A stretch of DNA of 64,000 nt, taken from the NCBI RefSeq assembly GCF_040276085.1, contig NZ_JBELOK010000004.1, forward strand, positions 62,001 to 126,000. Reading direction: 5' to 3'. Position 1 is the first letter of the stretch. Each line of letters starts with the position of its first letter. A program made the translations under genes and the position numbers. Of this stretch, positions 49,981-58,455 are shown in pieces. This DNA comes from Castellaniella sp040276085. GTDB taxonomy: Bacteria; Pseudomonadota; Gammaproteobacteria; Burkholderiales; Burkholderiaceae_B. Under the pieces are notes generated by a model. The model did not search any database. It worked only from the letters and a program-made list of their open reading frames with translations, and was not told the origin of the DNA.

Positions 49981-52179
49981 CTACTGGCGACTGGCCTGTA
50001 CGCCCGAGAGCTCGTTGACAGCGTCCAGGGCCTGACGGATTTGCTGGCCATCACGCACCTCGATGGTAAAGACCATATGGGCCAATGACCGGCGGCTGTG
50101 CGTGGTAACGCGCACGACACGCAGGCGCAACCGCGCAAACACCTCGGAAAGATCGCGCAAGAGGTTGGGCCGATCCTGAGCATGGATGCTGAGGTCTACC
50201 GGATACAGCGCCTGGCCGGTATCACCCCATGCGACATCGATGCAGCGCTCGGGTGACTTGCGGGCCAAGGCCGCCCAGGAGGCACAGTCGCGGCGATGAA
50301 TGGACACACCCCGGCCACGCGTGACAAATCCTTCGATGGCATCAGGCGGTGCCGGACGACAGCAGCGCGCCAGCTGCGTCAGCAGAGAATCCACCCCCAC
50401 CACCAGCACCCCGCTTTTACCGGTGCGCGACACGCTGCCCGCATCACTGGCATAGACGCGCGCTTCATCAGTGGCCACCGGCACAGCATCAGGGTCACGA
50501 AACACGTAATCAATCTGACGCAGGCTGAATTCTTCTTTGGCGGCAGCGACATAGAGATCATCCGCCCGGGCAAAGCCCAGTTGCTGGGCCAGCTGCTCTT
50601 GATTGACGGCAGTTTTACCCAGGCGCTGGAGTTCTTTTTCGACCAGTACCTGCCCTTGTGCAATGCGCTGCTGGAGCTCGACGGCATTGAACCAGGCCCG
50701 CACTTTCGCGCGTGCCCTGGGGCTGGCCAAAAAGCCCAGTTGCGGATTGAGCCAGTCGCGTGAAGGGCCGCCCGACTTGGCCGCCAGAATCTCGACGGTT
50801 TGCCCGGTTTTGAGCGGTGTGGACAAGGGCACCATCTGGCCATCCACGCGCGCGCCCCGGCATCGATGTCCCAGATCGGTGTGCAGCAGATAAGCGAAGT
50901 CTACCGGTGTGGCGCCCTCGGGAAGCTCGAGTACGCGCGCCTGGGGCGTCATGACATAAAGACGGCGCTCGGCCTGGGGTGCCTGCGGAGCAGGTGCTGA
51001 CCCACCTTCTTCCTGCCAGGCCAGCAGTTGACGCATCCAGGCAATTTTTTGATCATAATCGCCCGCAGCGGCCACCTGCCCACCACGCGCACCGGCTTCT
51101 TTGTAGCGCCAGTGGGCGGCCATCCCAAACTCAGCAAACTGGTGCATCTCTTGGGTGCGGATCTGAATCTCGAAGACGCGCCCCTGCTGATCGGCCACCA
51201 CGGTGTGCAAGGAGCGATAGCCATTGGGCTTGGGCCGGGAGATGTAATCGTCAAATTCTTCGGGTACTGGCGTCCAGAGCGCGTGCACCAGTGCCAGCAC
51301 TGCATAGCAGGTGCGTTCGTCAGACACAATCACGCGCAGAGCCCGCAAATCAAACAGCTGGTGAAACTCCAGATGCTTGTTGCGCATTTTGTTCCAGATG
51401 CTGTAAATATGCTTGGGGCGTCCGCTGATGTCGGCCTGAATATGTGCATCCTCCAGTGCCGCCTGCAGCCGCTGAACCACCTCGTCGATGAACTGCTTAC
51501 GCTCGGTGCGTTTTTCTTCAAGCTGCCGGGCAATTGCCTTGTAGGTATCGGGCTGCAAGAAACGAAACGCGAGATCTTCCATCTCCCATTTAAGCTGCCA
51601 AATACCCAACCGGTTGGCCAGCGGCGTATACAAAGACATGGTTTCGTGGGCAAACTGCACCGGACAGGGCGTGTGCGTGGCGGCATACCAGCGCAAGGAT
51701 TGCAGGCGCGACGCCAGACGCATCAACACAATGCGAAGATCGGCGGCCATGGCCAGCAACATCTTGCGCTGCATCTCTTTTTGTTCGGCCCCGGATTCTG
51801 ATCCCACCTTGCCGGTAATCTCGCCCAGGTGCAGCAGCGCACGCGCACCCTGCACCAGCGTGGCGATTTCTGGCCCAAACGCCTTGCGCAGGGGATCCGA
51901 GCGGGAGAGATCGCTCGCGGGCACCGGCTGGACCGCCAGCAGTGCGGCTGCCCGCGTAGGAGCATCCGAGCCCAAGTCTCGAAGAACCAAGACCACCGCG
52001 GCACAATGCGCAGACAGGGGCTCGCCAGTGCTGGCCACGGCGTTGTGCAAAGGTTCACGCACCCAGTCGACGGCGTCTTGCAGCACTTGCCGGCCGCCGG
52101 CATCCAGCCCCTCTGCCGCCTGGCTCAGCCAGCTGGCATCAAAGGGATCTACCGGGAAAACATCAGACGGAGTACTCAT
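49981..52179 (-). CDS. relA: (p)ppGpp synthetase RelA (synthetase-only type)
   Basis: A protein of 732 residues. The N-terminal hydrolase region has lost the HD motif: where SpoT has a His-Asp pair, the text reads RAAALLAV. The synthetase domain is intact (GRPKHIYSIWNKM, FDLRALRVIV, EFDDYISRPKPNGYRSLHT), with the EFDD acidic motif typical of RelA rather than SpoT. TGS (VMTPQARVLELPEGATPVDFAY), zinc-finger/helical and ACT (VDLSIHAQDRPNLLRDLSEVF) domains follow. It would make ppGpp on starved ribosomes. ATG 52179 is preferred over TTG two codons upstream. Confidence 0.94.
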   Translation of the reverse strand: MSTPSDVFPVDPFDASWLSQAAEGLDAGGRQVLQDAVDWVREPLHNAVASTGEPLSAHCAAVVLVLRDLGSDAPTRAAALLAVQPVPASDLSRSDPLRKAFGPEIATLVQGARALLHLGEITGKVGSESGAEQKEMQRKMLLAMAADLRIVLMRLASRLQSLRWYAATHTPCPVQFAHETMSLYTPLANRLGIWQLKWEMEDLAFRFLQPDTYKAIARQLEEKRTERKQFIDEVVQRLQAALEDAHIQADISGRPKHIYSIWNKMRNKHLEFHQLFDLRALRVIVSDERTCYAVLALVHALWTPVPEEFDDYISRPKPNGYRSLHTVVADQQGRVFEIQIRTQEMHQFAEFGMAAHWRYKEAGARGGQVAAAGDYDQKIAWMRQLLAWQEEGGSAPAPQAPQAERRLYVMTPQARVLELPEGATPVDFAYLLHTDLGHRCRGARVDGQMVPLSTPLKTGQTVEILAAKSGGPSRDWLNPQLGFLASPRARAKVRAWFNAVELQQRIAQGQVLVEKELQRLGKTAVNQEQLAQQLGFARADDLYVAAAKEEFSLRQIDYVFRDPDAVPVATDEARVYASDAGSVSRTGKSGVLVVGVDSLLTQLARCCRPAPPDAIEGFVTRGRGVSIHRRDCASWAALARKSPERCIDVAWGDTGQALYPVDLSIHAQDRPNLLRDLSEVFARLRLRVVRVTTHSRRSLAHMVFTIEVRDGQQIRQALDAVNELSGVQASRQ

Positions 52180-52376
52180 GGACAAACGACAGCAGGCTAT
52201 AGCAGTCCTCTATACTACTTGACTCGCCGGTGCCGTGGCAGCCGGATTTTGCATAAGAATCCACCCTGGCACCCGCCATCCCTACCCTCATATCAGGCTC
52301 TTGGGGTTCTCCCGGATAAATTCGGTAAAATCCTGTTTGGCCTTTAGTGGCCTTGTTTGCCTGACGGAGTACCCAC

Positions 52377-52703
52377 ATGACCCACGTTGTCACCGAAAAC
52401 TGTATCAAATGTAAATACACCGACTGCGTCGATGTCTGTCCAGTCGACTGTTTTCGCGAGGGGCCCAATTTCCTGGTGATCGATCCCGAAGAGTGCATCG
52501 ACTGCGCTGTTTGCGTGCCCGAGTGCCCGGCCAATGCCATTTTTGCCGAAGAAGACGTTCCTCAGGACCAGGTCGACTACATCCCGCTCAACGCCGAGCT
52601 CGCCCCCACTTTTGGCCCCATCAACCGTTCGATTCCGGCACTGGATGGTGCGGACGACTGGAACGGCATCGCCGACAAGCTCAAGTACCTCGAACGCCCG
52701 TAG
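52377..52703 (+). CDS. fdxA: 7Fe ferredoxin FdxA
   Basis: A protein of 108 residues. The N-terminus THVVTENCIKCKYTDCVDVCPVDCF and the second cluster CIDCAVCVPECP give the [3Fe-4S][4Fe-4S] pattern of Azotobacter ferredoxin I. Low-potential electron carrier; its partner is not evident. GGAG lies 10 bases before the ATG and a TAAAAT box about 50 bases upstream. It is divergent from relA. Confidence 0.94.
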   Translation: MTHVVTENCIKCKYTDCVDVCPVDCFREGPNFLVIDPEECIDCAVCVPECPANAIFAEEDVPQDQVDYIPLNAELAPTFGPINRSIPALDGADDWNGIADKLKYLERP

Positions 52704-52860
52704 CCGCTTCAACCATCCCTCACACCTCTGCAAAAGCCTTTAAAACCTTAAATAAACACTTCCAGCTATTCGGCCACCCCATGGCCGCCCCACCGCCAGG
52801 CGCGGCGGTTGTCTGCAAAATCCCACAATATCGCTTCCGTACGACCAATATCGGGTAAAT

Positions 52861-52887
52861 CCGGTAGCGCACCGTAACGTTTACCGG
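52861..52887. repeat. Inverted repeat upstream of phaZ
   Basis: CCGGTA, 15 bases, TACCGG, flanked by a second nested pair GGTAAA and TTTACC. It lies in the 257-base fdxA-phaZ gap, 74 bases before the phaZ ATG. Possible regulator site; the rest of the gap has only a CCGCC/GGCGG hairpin near 52790-52810. Confidence 0.35.
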
Positions 52888-52960
52888 TACCTTGGATCTG
52901 GACTACCGATACGACGACGCACGAACTGCGCCGGCCCTGACCTCCGGAACGCACCCATCT

Positions 52961-54178
52961 ATGCTGTACGACCTCCACGAACTCCAGCGCTCATTCCTCG
53001 CGCCTTTCACTGCTTTTACCGAAACCGGCTCCCAGCTGTTTTCCAACCCTTACAGTCCGCTGGCCTACACGCCGCTCTCCCGGCAGTTTGCGGCCACCTA
53101 CGAGCTGGCCCACCGAATGGGCAAAGAGTACGAAAAGCCCCAATGGCAACTGGACACTACCGTCATTGGCGAGCAAACCGTCGCCGTCCACGAGGACGTT
53201 GCCCTGGCACAGCCCTTTTGCCGCCTGATTCACTTTCGGCGAGACACGCAACGCCAGGATCCCTGTGTGCTGTTGGTGGCGCCGTTGTCCGGGCACCACG
53301 CCACTTTGCTGCGCGACACCGTGCGCGCCCTGTTGCCCGAACACGACGTCTATGTCACCGACTGGGTGGATGCCCGCATGGTGCCGTCGGAAAAAGGCAC
53401 ATTTGGCCTGGACGACTACGTTCACTACATCCAGTCCTTTTTACGCCACCTGGGCCCTGACACACACGTCATCTCTGTCTGCCAGCCCACCGTCCCGGTA
53501 CTGGCGGCCGTCTCTTTGCTGGCGCAGGCCGACGAGTCCTGTCAACCACGCAGCATGGTCATGATGGGCGGCCCCATCGATACCCGCAAATCGCCTACTC
53601 AGGTTAATCGCCTGGCCACCACCAAACCATACGCCTGGTTCGAAGACAACCTGATCCATCGCGTGCCTGCCCGCTACGTAGGTGCGGGCCGTCTGGTGTA
53701 TCCCGGCTTCTTGCAGCATGCCGGCTTTGTGGCCATGAATCCCGATCGCCACCTGAAATCCCACTACGAGTTTTACCTGCATCTGCTGCGCGGCGATGAC
53801 AGCGACGCCGAGGCGCATCGCCGCTTCTACGACGAATACAACGCGGTGCTGGACATGCCCGCACGCTTTTACCTGGATACCATCCGCGTGGTGTTCCAGG
53901 AGTTTCGCCTGCCACAGGGCACCTGGGAAATCGACGGCACCACAGTCGATCCCGGTGCCATCCGGAAAACCGCCCTGCTCACCATCGAAGGCGAGCTCGA
54001 CGATATTTCGGGGTCTGGTCAAACCCATGCTGCCCATCAATTGTGCGCCAACCTGGCTCCCTCCAAGCGCGAGATTCACACTGCCCAGGGTTGCGGTCAT
54101 TACGGGATTTTCGCCGGACGCCGCTGGCGCAACCAGATCTGTCCTAAAATCTCGGCATTCATCCGCACACACGCCTGA
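52961..54178 (+). CDS. phaZ: Intracellular polyhydroxyalkanoate depolymerase PhaZ
   Basis: A protein of 405 residues without signal peptide. The start MLYDLHELQRSFLAPFTAF matches PhaZ1. The nucleophile is a Cys (about residue 174) in HVISVCQPTVPVLAAV, a lipase box with Cys for Ser as in Cupriavidus PhaZa1. Asp in EGELDDISG and His in GCGHYGIFAGRRWRN complete the triad. It mobilises stored PHB granules; no pha synthesis genes lie here. An in-frame TTG at 52892 would add 23 residues that are not family-like. Confidence 0.93.
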   Translation: MLYDLHELQRSFLAPFTAFTETGSQLFSNPYSPLAYTPLSRQFAATYELAHRMGKEYEKPQWQLDTTVIGEQTVAVHEDVALAQPFCRLIHFRRDTQRQDPCVLLVAPLSGHHATLLRDTVRALLPEHDVYVTDWVDARMVPSEKGTFGLDDYVHYIQSFLRHLGPDTHVISVCQPTVPVLAAVSLLAQADESCQPRSMVMMGGPIDTRKSPTQVNRLATTKPYAWFEDNLIHRVPARYVGAGRLVYPGFLQHAGFVAMNPDRHLKSHYEFYLHLLRGDDSDAEAHRRFYDEYNAVLDMPARFYLDTIRVVFQEFRLPQGTWEIDGTTVDPGAIRKTALLTIEGELDDISGSGQTHAAHQLCANLAPSKREIHTAQGCGHYGIFAGRRWRNQICPKISAFIRTHA

Positions 54179-54180
54179 TC

Positions 54181-54203
54181 CCCCGCAGGGGTTCCGCTTT
54201 TTT
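54181..54203 (+). terminator. Weak terminator-like hairpin after phaZ
   Basis: CCCC, GCA, GGGG, then TTCCGC and six T, ending one base before the rnfB ATG. The stem is only 4 bp, so read-through is likely. Confidence 0.35.
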
Positions 54204-54204
54204 C

Positions 54205-54816
54205 ATGTCTTCACTCACTGATGCACTGGATGCCGTACTGCCACAAACGCAGTGCGGCCAGTGCGGCTTTGACGGCTGCCGGCCCTACGCACAGGCAATG
54301 GCCGAAGGCCGCGCCAATCTCAACCGCTGCCCACCCGGCGGGCCCGATACCATCCAGGCCCTGGCAAACCTGTTGGGCAAACCTGCCCAGCCACTGGATC
54401 CCGCGTGCGGCACACACCAGCCATTTCGGGTCGCTCTGATTGACGAAGAACACTGCATTGGCTGCACTCTGTGTATCCAGGCGTGCCCGGTTGATGCCAT
54501 CCTGGGTGCCAACCAGTGCATGCACACCATCATCGAAACTGACTGTACAGGGTGCGAGCTGTGCGTAGCCCCCTGCCCGGTTGATTGCATCACCATGATG
54601 CCCGCCGAACGCAGCTGGACCCCCGCAGACGCCCAGGCCGCCCGCCAGCACTATCAGGCACGCAACACCCGGCTACAGGCACGACACGCAGAAACCCGGG
54701 GGCTGGCTGCCCGCACCCTGGCGAACAAGCCGGCTCTGGTGCCAGACGCCACCGAACACGACAAACAAGACCGCATCGCCCAGGCACTGGCGCGCGCACG
54801 GGCTCGCCGCTCATGA
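54205..54816 (+). CDS. rnfB: Short RnfB-type iron-sulfur protein
   Basis: A protein of 203 residues. An N-terminal four-Cys cluster (TQCGQCGFDGCRPYAQAM, later NRCPPGG) is followed by two ferredoxin [4Fe-4S] motifs, CIGCTLCIQACP and CTGCELCVAPCP, then a charged helical tail. Normal RnfB starts with a membrane helix; this form lacks it, so it is soluble. No other Rnf/Rsx subunits are near, so it is not part of an Rnf complex here. The stop overlaps the nth ATG (ATGA), the common betaproteobacterial arrangement. It may donate electrons or help load the FeS cluster of Nth (inference). Confidence 0.85.
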   Translation: MSSLTDALDAVLPQTQCGQCGFDGCRPYAQAMAEGRANLNRCPPGGPDTIQALANLLGKPAQPLDPACGTHQPFRVALIDEEHCIGCTLCIQACPVDAILGANQCMHTIIETDCTGCELCVAPCPVDCITMMPAERSWTPADAQAARQHYQARNTRLQARHAETRGLAARTLANKPALVPDATEHDKQDRIAQALARARARRS

Positions 54817-55451
54817 AACGCGCGGCCATCGAAGAATGCTTTCGGCGCTTGCGGGAGGCCAACCCCCATCCCAAGACCGAACTCGAATACGCCACACCCT
54901 TTCAGTTGCTGATTGCCGTGATGCTTTCAGCGCAAGCCACAGACAAGTCGGTGAATCTTGCTACCCGCCAGTTTTTTCCGACGCACGGCACGCCGGAGGG
55001 CATCCTGGCACTGGGCGAAGCCGGCCTTACCGAGGCGATTTGCACCATTGGCCTGTACAAAACCAAGGCCCGCAACGTAATCCGTACTTGCGAGCTGCTG
55101 CTGGAGCGACACGAGGGCCAGGTGCCCGACCAGCGCGAAGCCCTGGAAGCCTTGCCAGGCGTGGGCCGCAAAACGGCCAATGTGGTGCTGAATACGGCGT
55201 TCGGGCAGATCGCCATGGCGGTGGATACCCATATTTTCAGGGTCTCCAACCGTACCGGCATCGCCCCCGGGAAAACCGTACTGGCTGTCGAACAGGCCTT
55301 GCTGCGACGAGTACCCAAAGCGTATCTGCTGGATGCCCACCACTGGTTGATTTTGCATGGACGATACGTATGCGTGGCCCGCAAGCCCAAGTGCCCCCAG
55401 TGCCCGCTGGCTGATCTGTGCGAATACCCCGACAAAACCCGCTCTTCCTGA
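54813..55451 (+). CDS. nth: Endonuclease III
   Basis: DNA glycosylase/AP lyase of 212 residues for oxidised pyrimidines. Helix-hairpin-helix LPGVGRKTANVVLN with catalytic Lys, catalytic Asp in AVDTHIFRVSNRTG, and FeS ligands C-x6-C-x2-C-x5-C (CVARKPKCPQCPLADLC). The ATG overlaps the rnfB stop, and the longer frame from 54585 lies inside rnfB. Confidence 0.96.
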   Translation: MKRAAIEECFRRLREANPHPKTELEYATPFQLLIAVMLSAQATDKSVNLATRQFFPTHGTPEGILALGEAGLTEAICTIGLYKTKARNVIRTCELLLERHEGQVPDQREALEALPGVGRKTANVVLNTAFGQIAMAVDTHIFRVSNRTGIAPGKTVLAVEQALLRRVPKAYLLDAHHWLILHGRYVCVARKPKCPQCPLADLCEYPDKTRSS

Positions 55452-55588
55452 TTTTTTGCTGCATCGCATCATTAGTATTTACCATTAATAAACTGTGACA
55501 AACCCCTATGGAGGGGCCGTCAGATCCGTTTCATACTTACGCCATTGCGCTCATTGGCGCTGCACTGCGACAGGATACTTTCGGCACT

Positions 55589-56371
55589 ATGGGCACAGAT
55601 CAATCCATCATTCTGGAAACCCGCAACCTCACCAAAACCTTTTTGGGGTTCACGGCGGTCGATGACGTCAACCTACAGGTACAACGTGGCCACATTCATG
55701 CACTTATTGGCCCCAATGGTGCAGGCAAAACCACCTGTTTCAATCTGCTCACCAAGTTCCTGAAGCCCTCTCAGGGCAAGATCTTCTTCGAAGGCAAAGA
55801 AATCACCGGAGACCAGCCGGCCGACATCGCCCGCAAGGGGATCATCCGTTCATTCCAGATCTCCGCAGTGTTTCCGCAATTGTCGGTGCTCGAAAACGTA
55901 CGCATCGCGCTGCAACGCAACACCGGTCTGTCCTTTCATTTCTGGCGCAGCGGATCCAGCCTGAAACCACTAGACAACCGCGCCCTGGAACTCCTCGCAG
56001 AAGTCGATCTGGCCGATTTCGCACAAGAACTTACCGTCAACCTGCCTTATGGCCGCAAACGCGCCCTCGAGATCGCCACCACGCTGGCCATGGAGCCCAG
56101 CCTCATGTTGCTCGACGAGCCCACCCAAGGGATGGGCCACGAAGACGTCAATCGCGTCACGCAGCTCATCAAACAGGTCAGCGCCGGTCGCACCATCCTG
56201 ATGGTCGAACACAACATGAAAGTCGTCTCGTCCATTGCCGACCGCATCACCGTGCTGGCGCGCGGCGCCGTGCTGGCCGAAGGCGATTATGCCGCCGTAT
56301 CAAACAATCCCGCCGTCATGGAGGCCTATATGGGCACTTCCCAGGGCGAACTCGAAGGAGCCCAAGCATGA
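55589..56371 (+). CDS. livG: LivG-type ABC ATPase (transporter 2)
   Basis: A protein of 260 residues. Walker A GPNGAGKTT near residue 43, FQISAVFPQLSVLENVRIAL (LivG Q-loop), NLPYGRKRALEIATTLAMEP as the altered signature, LLDEPTQGMGHEDV as Walker B, and VEHNMKVVSSIADR. The start is uncertain: 55589 (MGTDQSIILETRN) gives the family N-terminus but has no SD, and 55508 would add 27 residues. It heads the livG-livF-binding protein-livH-livM operon, so ATPases come first here, unlike in transporter 1. Confidence 0.88.
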   Translation: MGTDQSIILETRNLTKTFLGFTAVDDVNLQVQRGHIHALIGPNGAGKTTCFNLLTKFLKPSQGKIFFEGKEITGDQPADIARKGIIRSFQISAVFPQLSVLENVRIALQRNTGLSFHFWRSGSSLKPLDNRALELLAEVDLADFAQELTVNLPYGRKRALEIATTLAMEPSLMLLDEPTQGMGHEDVNRVTQLIKQVSAGRTILMVEHNMKVVSSIADRITVLARGAVLAEGDYAAVSNNPAVMEAYMGTSQGELEGAQA

Positions 56372-57084
56372 ACAGCGCGCCTGCCCTCGAAATCTCCGAT
56401 CTGCACGCCTGGTACGGAGAGTCCCACGTCCTGCATGGGGTCAATATGCGCGTCGAACCCGGCCAGGTGGTTACCTTGCTGGGCCGCAACGGCGCCGGCC
56501 GCACCACCACGCTGCGCGCCATGCTGGGGCTTACCAGCAAGCGCACGGGCTCCATTCGCATCCAGGGCACCGAATCCATCCAGATGCCCACCTATCGGGT
56601 GGCGCACCTGGGTATCGGCTACTGCCCCGAAGAACGCGGCATCTTCGCGTCACTTTCCTGCGAAGAGAACCTGCTTTTGCCGCCCACAGTGGGCGACACG
56701 CTGGGCGGGGGCATGTCGCTGGCCGAAATCTACGACATGTTTCCCAACCTGCTCGAACGCCGAAACTCACCCGGCACGCGGCTATCCGGCGGCGAGCAGC
56801 AAATGCTGGCCGTGGCCCGCATCCTGCGTACCGGTGCCAACCTGCTGCTGCTCGACGAGATCTCCGAAGGCCTGGCACCCGTCATTGTCCAGGCATTATC
56901 CCGGATGATCATCACACTTAAATCCAAGGGATACACCATTGTCATGGTCGAGCAAAACTTCCGCTTTGCCGCCCCCCTGGCCGATCACTTCTACATCATG
57001 GAACACGGCCAGATTGTCGAGTCCTTTCCTGCCAGCCAGTTGCAAGAAAAGCAAGAAACCCTCGACAGCCTGCTCGGCGTTTAA
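56368..57084 (+). CDS. livF: LivF-type ABC ATPase with Arg in Walker A (transporter 2)
   Basis: A protein of 238 residues. The Walker A loop reads GRNGAGRTTT, with Arg (CGC) where the phosphate-binding Lys is expected, near residue 44. The other motifs are normal: GIGYCPEERGIFASLSCEENL, SGGEQQMLAVARIL, LLLDEISEGLAPV and VEQNFRFAA. The substitution may weaken ATP hydrolysis so that LivG does most of the work, or it may be a tolerated family variant. The ATG overlaps the livG stop. Confidence 0.88.
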   Translation: MNSAPALEISDLHAWYGESHVLHGVNMRVEPGQVVTLLGRNGAGRTTTLRAMLGLTSKRTGSIRIQGTESIQMPTYRVAHLGIGYCPEERGIFASLSCEENLLLPPTVGDTLGGGMSLAEIYDMFPNLLERRNSPGTRLSGGEQQMLAVARILRTGANLLLLDEISEGLAPVIVQALSRMIITLKSKGYTIVMVEQNFRFAAPLADHFYIMEHGQIVESFPASQLQEKQETLDSLLGV

Positions 57085-57142
57085 CCCCATCCGATCAAAA
57101 CCCACTTGCCGGCTGGCCCGGCTCTCTATCAGGAGACACCTC

Positions 57143-58354
57143 ATGAAACTACGCACCCTATCTGCTGCACTGGCCGTTGCCGGTCTGGGGTTCGGTCTGT
57201 CCGCACACGCTGCAGGGATTTCTGACGACGTCATTCGTATTGGCTTTATCACTGATATGTCCGGAGTTTACGGCGACGTCGACGGCAATGGGGGCGCTGA
57301 CGCCATCCGCATGGCCATTGCCGACATGGGTGGCGAAATCAACGGCAAAAAAATCGAGCTCCTCGCGGCAGATCACCAGAACAAGGCGGACATCGCCTCT
57401 GCCCGCGCCCGCGACTGGTTCGACACTCAAAACCTCGACATGCTGGTCGGCGGTACCAACTCCGCCACGGCCTTGGCCATGGCCGGTGTTGCTGCCGAAA
57501 AGAAAAAGCCCTTCATTGCCATTGGCCCGGGCTCATCTCTCCTGACCAACGACAAATGCACGCCCTACACGGTGCACTATGCGTATAACACCACCGCCCT
57601 GGCCAACGGCACGGGGTCTGCCGTGATCCGCGAAGGCGGAAAATCCTGGTTCTTCCTGACGGCCGACTACGCCTTTGGGCACTCCCTCGAGCAAGATACG
57701 GCCAAGGTGGTCAAAGCCAATGGCGGCACGGTGGTTGGCGAAGTCCGCGCACCACTGTCCACCACAGACTTCTCCTCCTTCCTTCTGCAAGCCCAATCAT
57801 CCGGCGCACAAGTGCTGGGCCTGGCCAACGCGGGAGGCGACTTCATCAACTCGGTGAAGGCTGCCAAAGAATTCGGCATCACCGAAACCATGAAACTTGC
57901 CGGCCTGCTGGTGTTCATCAACGACATCAACTCACTGGGCCTGGACAACACAGCCGGGTTGTACCTCACCACCCCCTGGTACTGGAACCAATCCGACGAC
58001 TCCCGTGCCTGGGCCAAGAAGTTCTTTGACCAGCACAATCGGGCACCGTCCTTTCTGCAAGCAGGTGATTACTCTGCCGCCCTCAATTACCTCAAGGCGG
58101 TCAAGGCCACTGGCACCGACGACGGCGACAAAATCATGGAGTACCTGAAGTCGCATAAAATCAACGACATGTTCACCAAAAATGGCTACATTCGCAAAGA
58201 TGGCCTGATGATGCACAGCATGTACCTGGCACAGGTCAAGCGCCCCGACCAATCCAAGGCGCCCTGGGATTACTACAACATCGTCCGTGAACTCCCGGCC
58301 GAGTCCGTCTACGGCCCCGAGTCCGCTTCCACCTGCCCCCTGATCAAGGGCTGA
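57143..58354 (+). CDS. Branched-chain-amino-acid-type substrate-binding protein (transporter 2)
   Basis: Periplasmic protein of 403 residues with a signal peptide cut after AHAA (about residue 24). IRIGFITDMSGVYGDVDGNGG, ADHQNKADIASARARDWFD and GGTNSATALAM mark the type I fold of this family. It ends ASTCPLIKG, and resembles the transporter 3 protein at many positions (ADHQNK, SSFLLQAQSS, PWDYY near the end). AGGAG lies before the ATG. A strong hairpin follows the stop. The ligand is unknown. Confidence 0.9.
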   Translation: MKLRTLSAALAVAGLGFGLSAHAAGISDDVIRIGFITDMSGVYGDVDGNGGADAIRMAIADMGGEINGKKIELLAADHQNKADIASARARDWFDTQNLDMLVGGTNSATALAMAGVAAEKKKPFIAIGPGSSLLTNDKCTPYTVHYAYNTTALANGTGSAVIREGGKSWFFLTADYAFGHSLEQDTAKVVKANGGTVVGEVRAPLSTTDFSSFLLQAQSSGAQVLGLANAGGDFINSVKAAKEFGITETMKLAGLLVFINDINSLGLDNTAGLYLTTPWYWNQSDDSRAWAKKFFDQHNRAPSFLQAGDYSAALNYLKAVKATGTDDGDKIMEYLKSHKINDMFTKNGYIRKDGLMMHSMYLAQVKRPDQSKAPWDYYNIVRELPAESVYGPESASTCPLIKG

Positions 58355-58357
58355 TTC

Positions 58358-58411
58358 AGGTTGCAGCACCAGGGCCCCGTATCCATCCATCGCGGGGCCC
58401 TGGTGCAACCT
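58358..58411 (+). repeat. Strong hairpin between the transporter 2 binding-protein and livH genes
   Basis: CACCAGGGCCCCG pairs with CGGGGCCCTGGTG, extended by AGGTTG/CAACCT across a 3-base bulge, with a loop of 13 bases. No T run follows at once (a GTTGTTTTATC stretch comes later). It starts 4 bases after the stop of the binding-protein gene, a place where operons of this kind often carry an mRNA-stabilising element. Confidence 0.75.
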
Positions 58412-58455
58412 GCTCCGGTTGTTTTATCCCCCGCCACAGCCTTTGACGCAGCGTT

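Noticed and set aside
52892..52960. N-terminal extension of PhaZ from a TTG
   Set aside because: The 23 extra residues are not family-like and run through an inverted repeat; ATG 52961 gives the standard N-terminus.
53441..54172. A 243-codon frame antisense to phaZ
   Set aside because: phaZ is complete with its Cys nucleophile, and the antisense frame has no start signal or family features.
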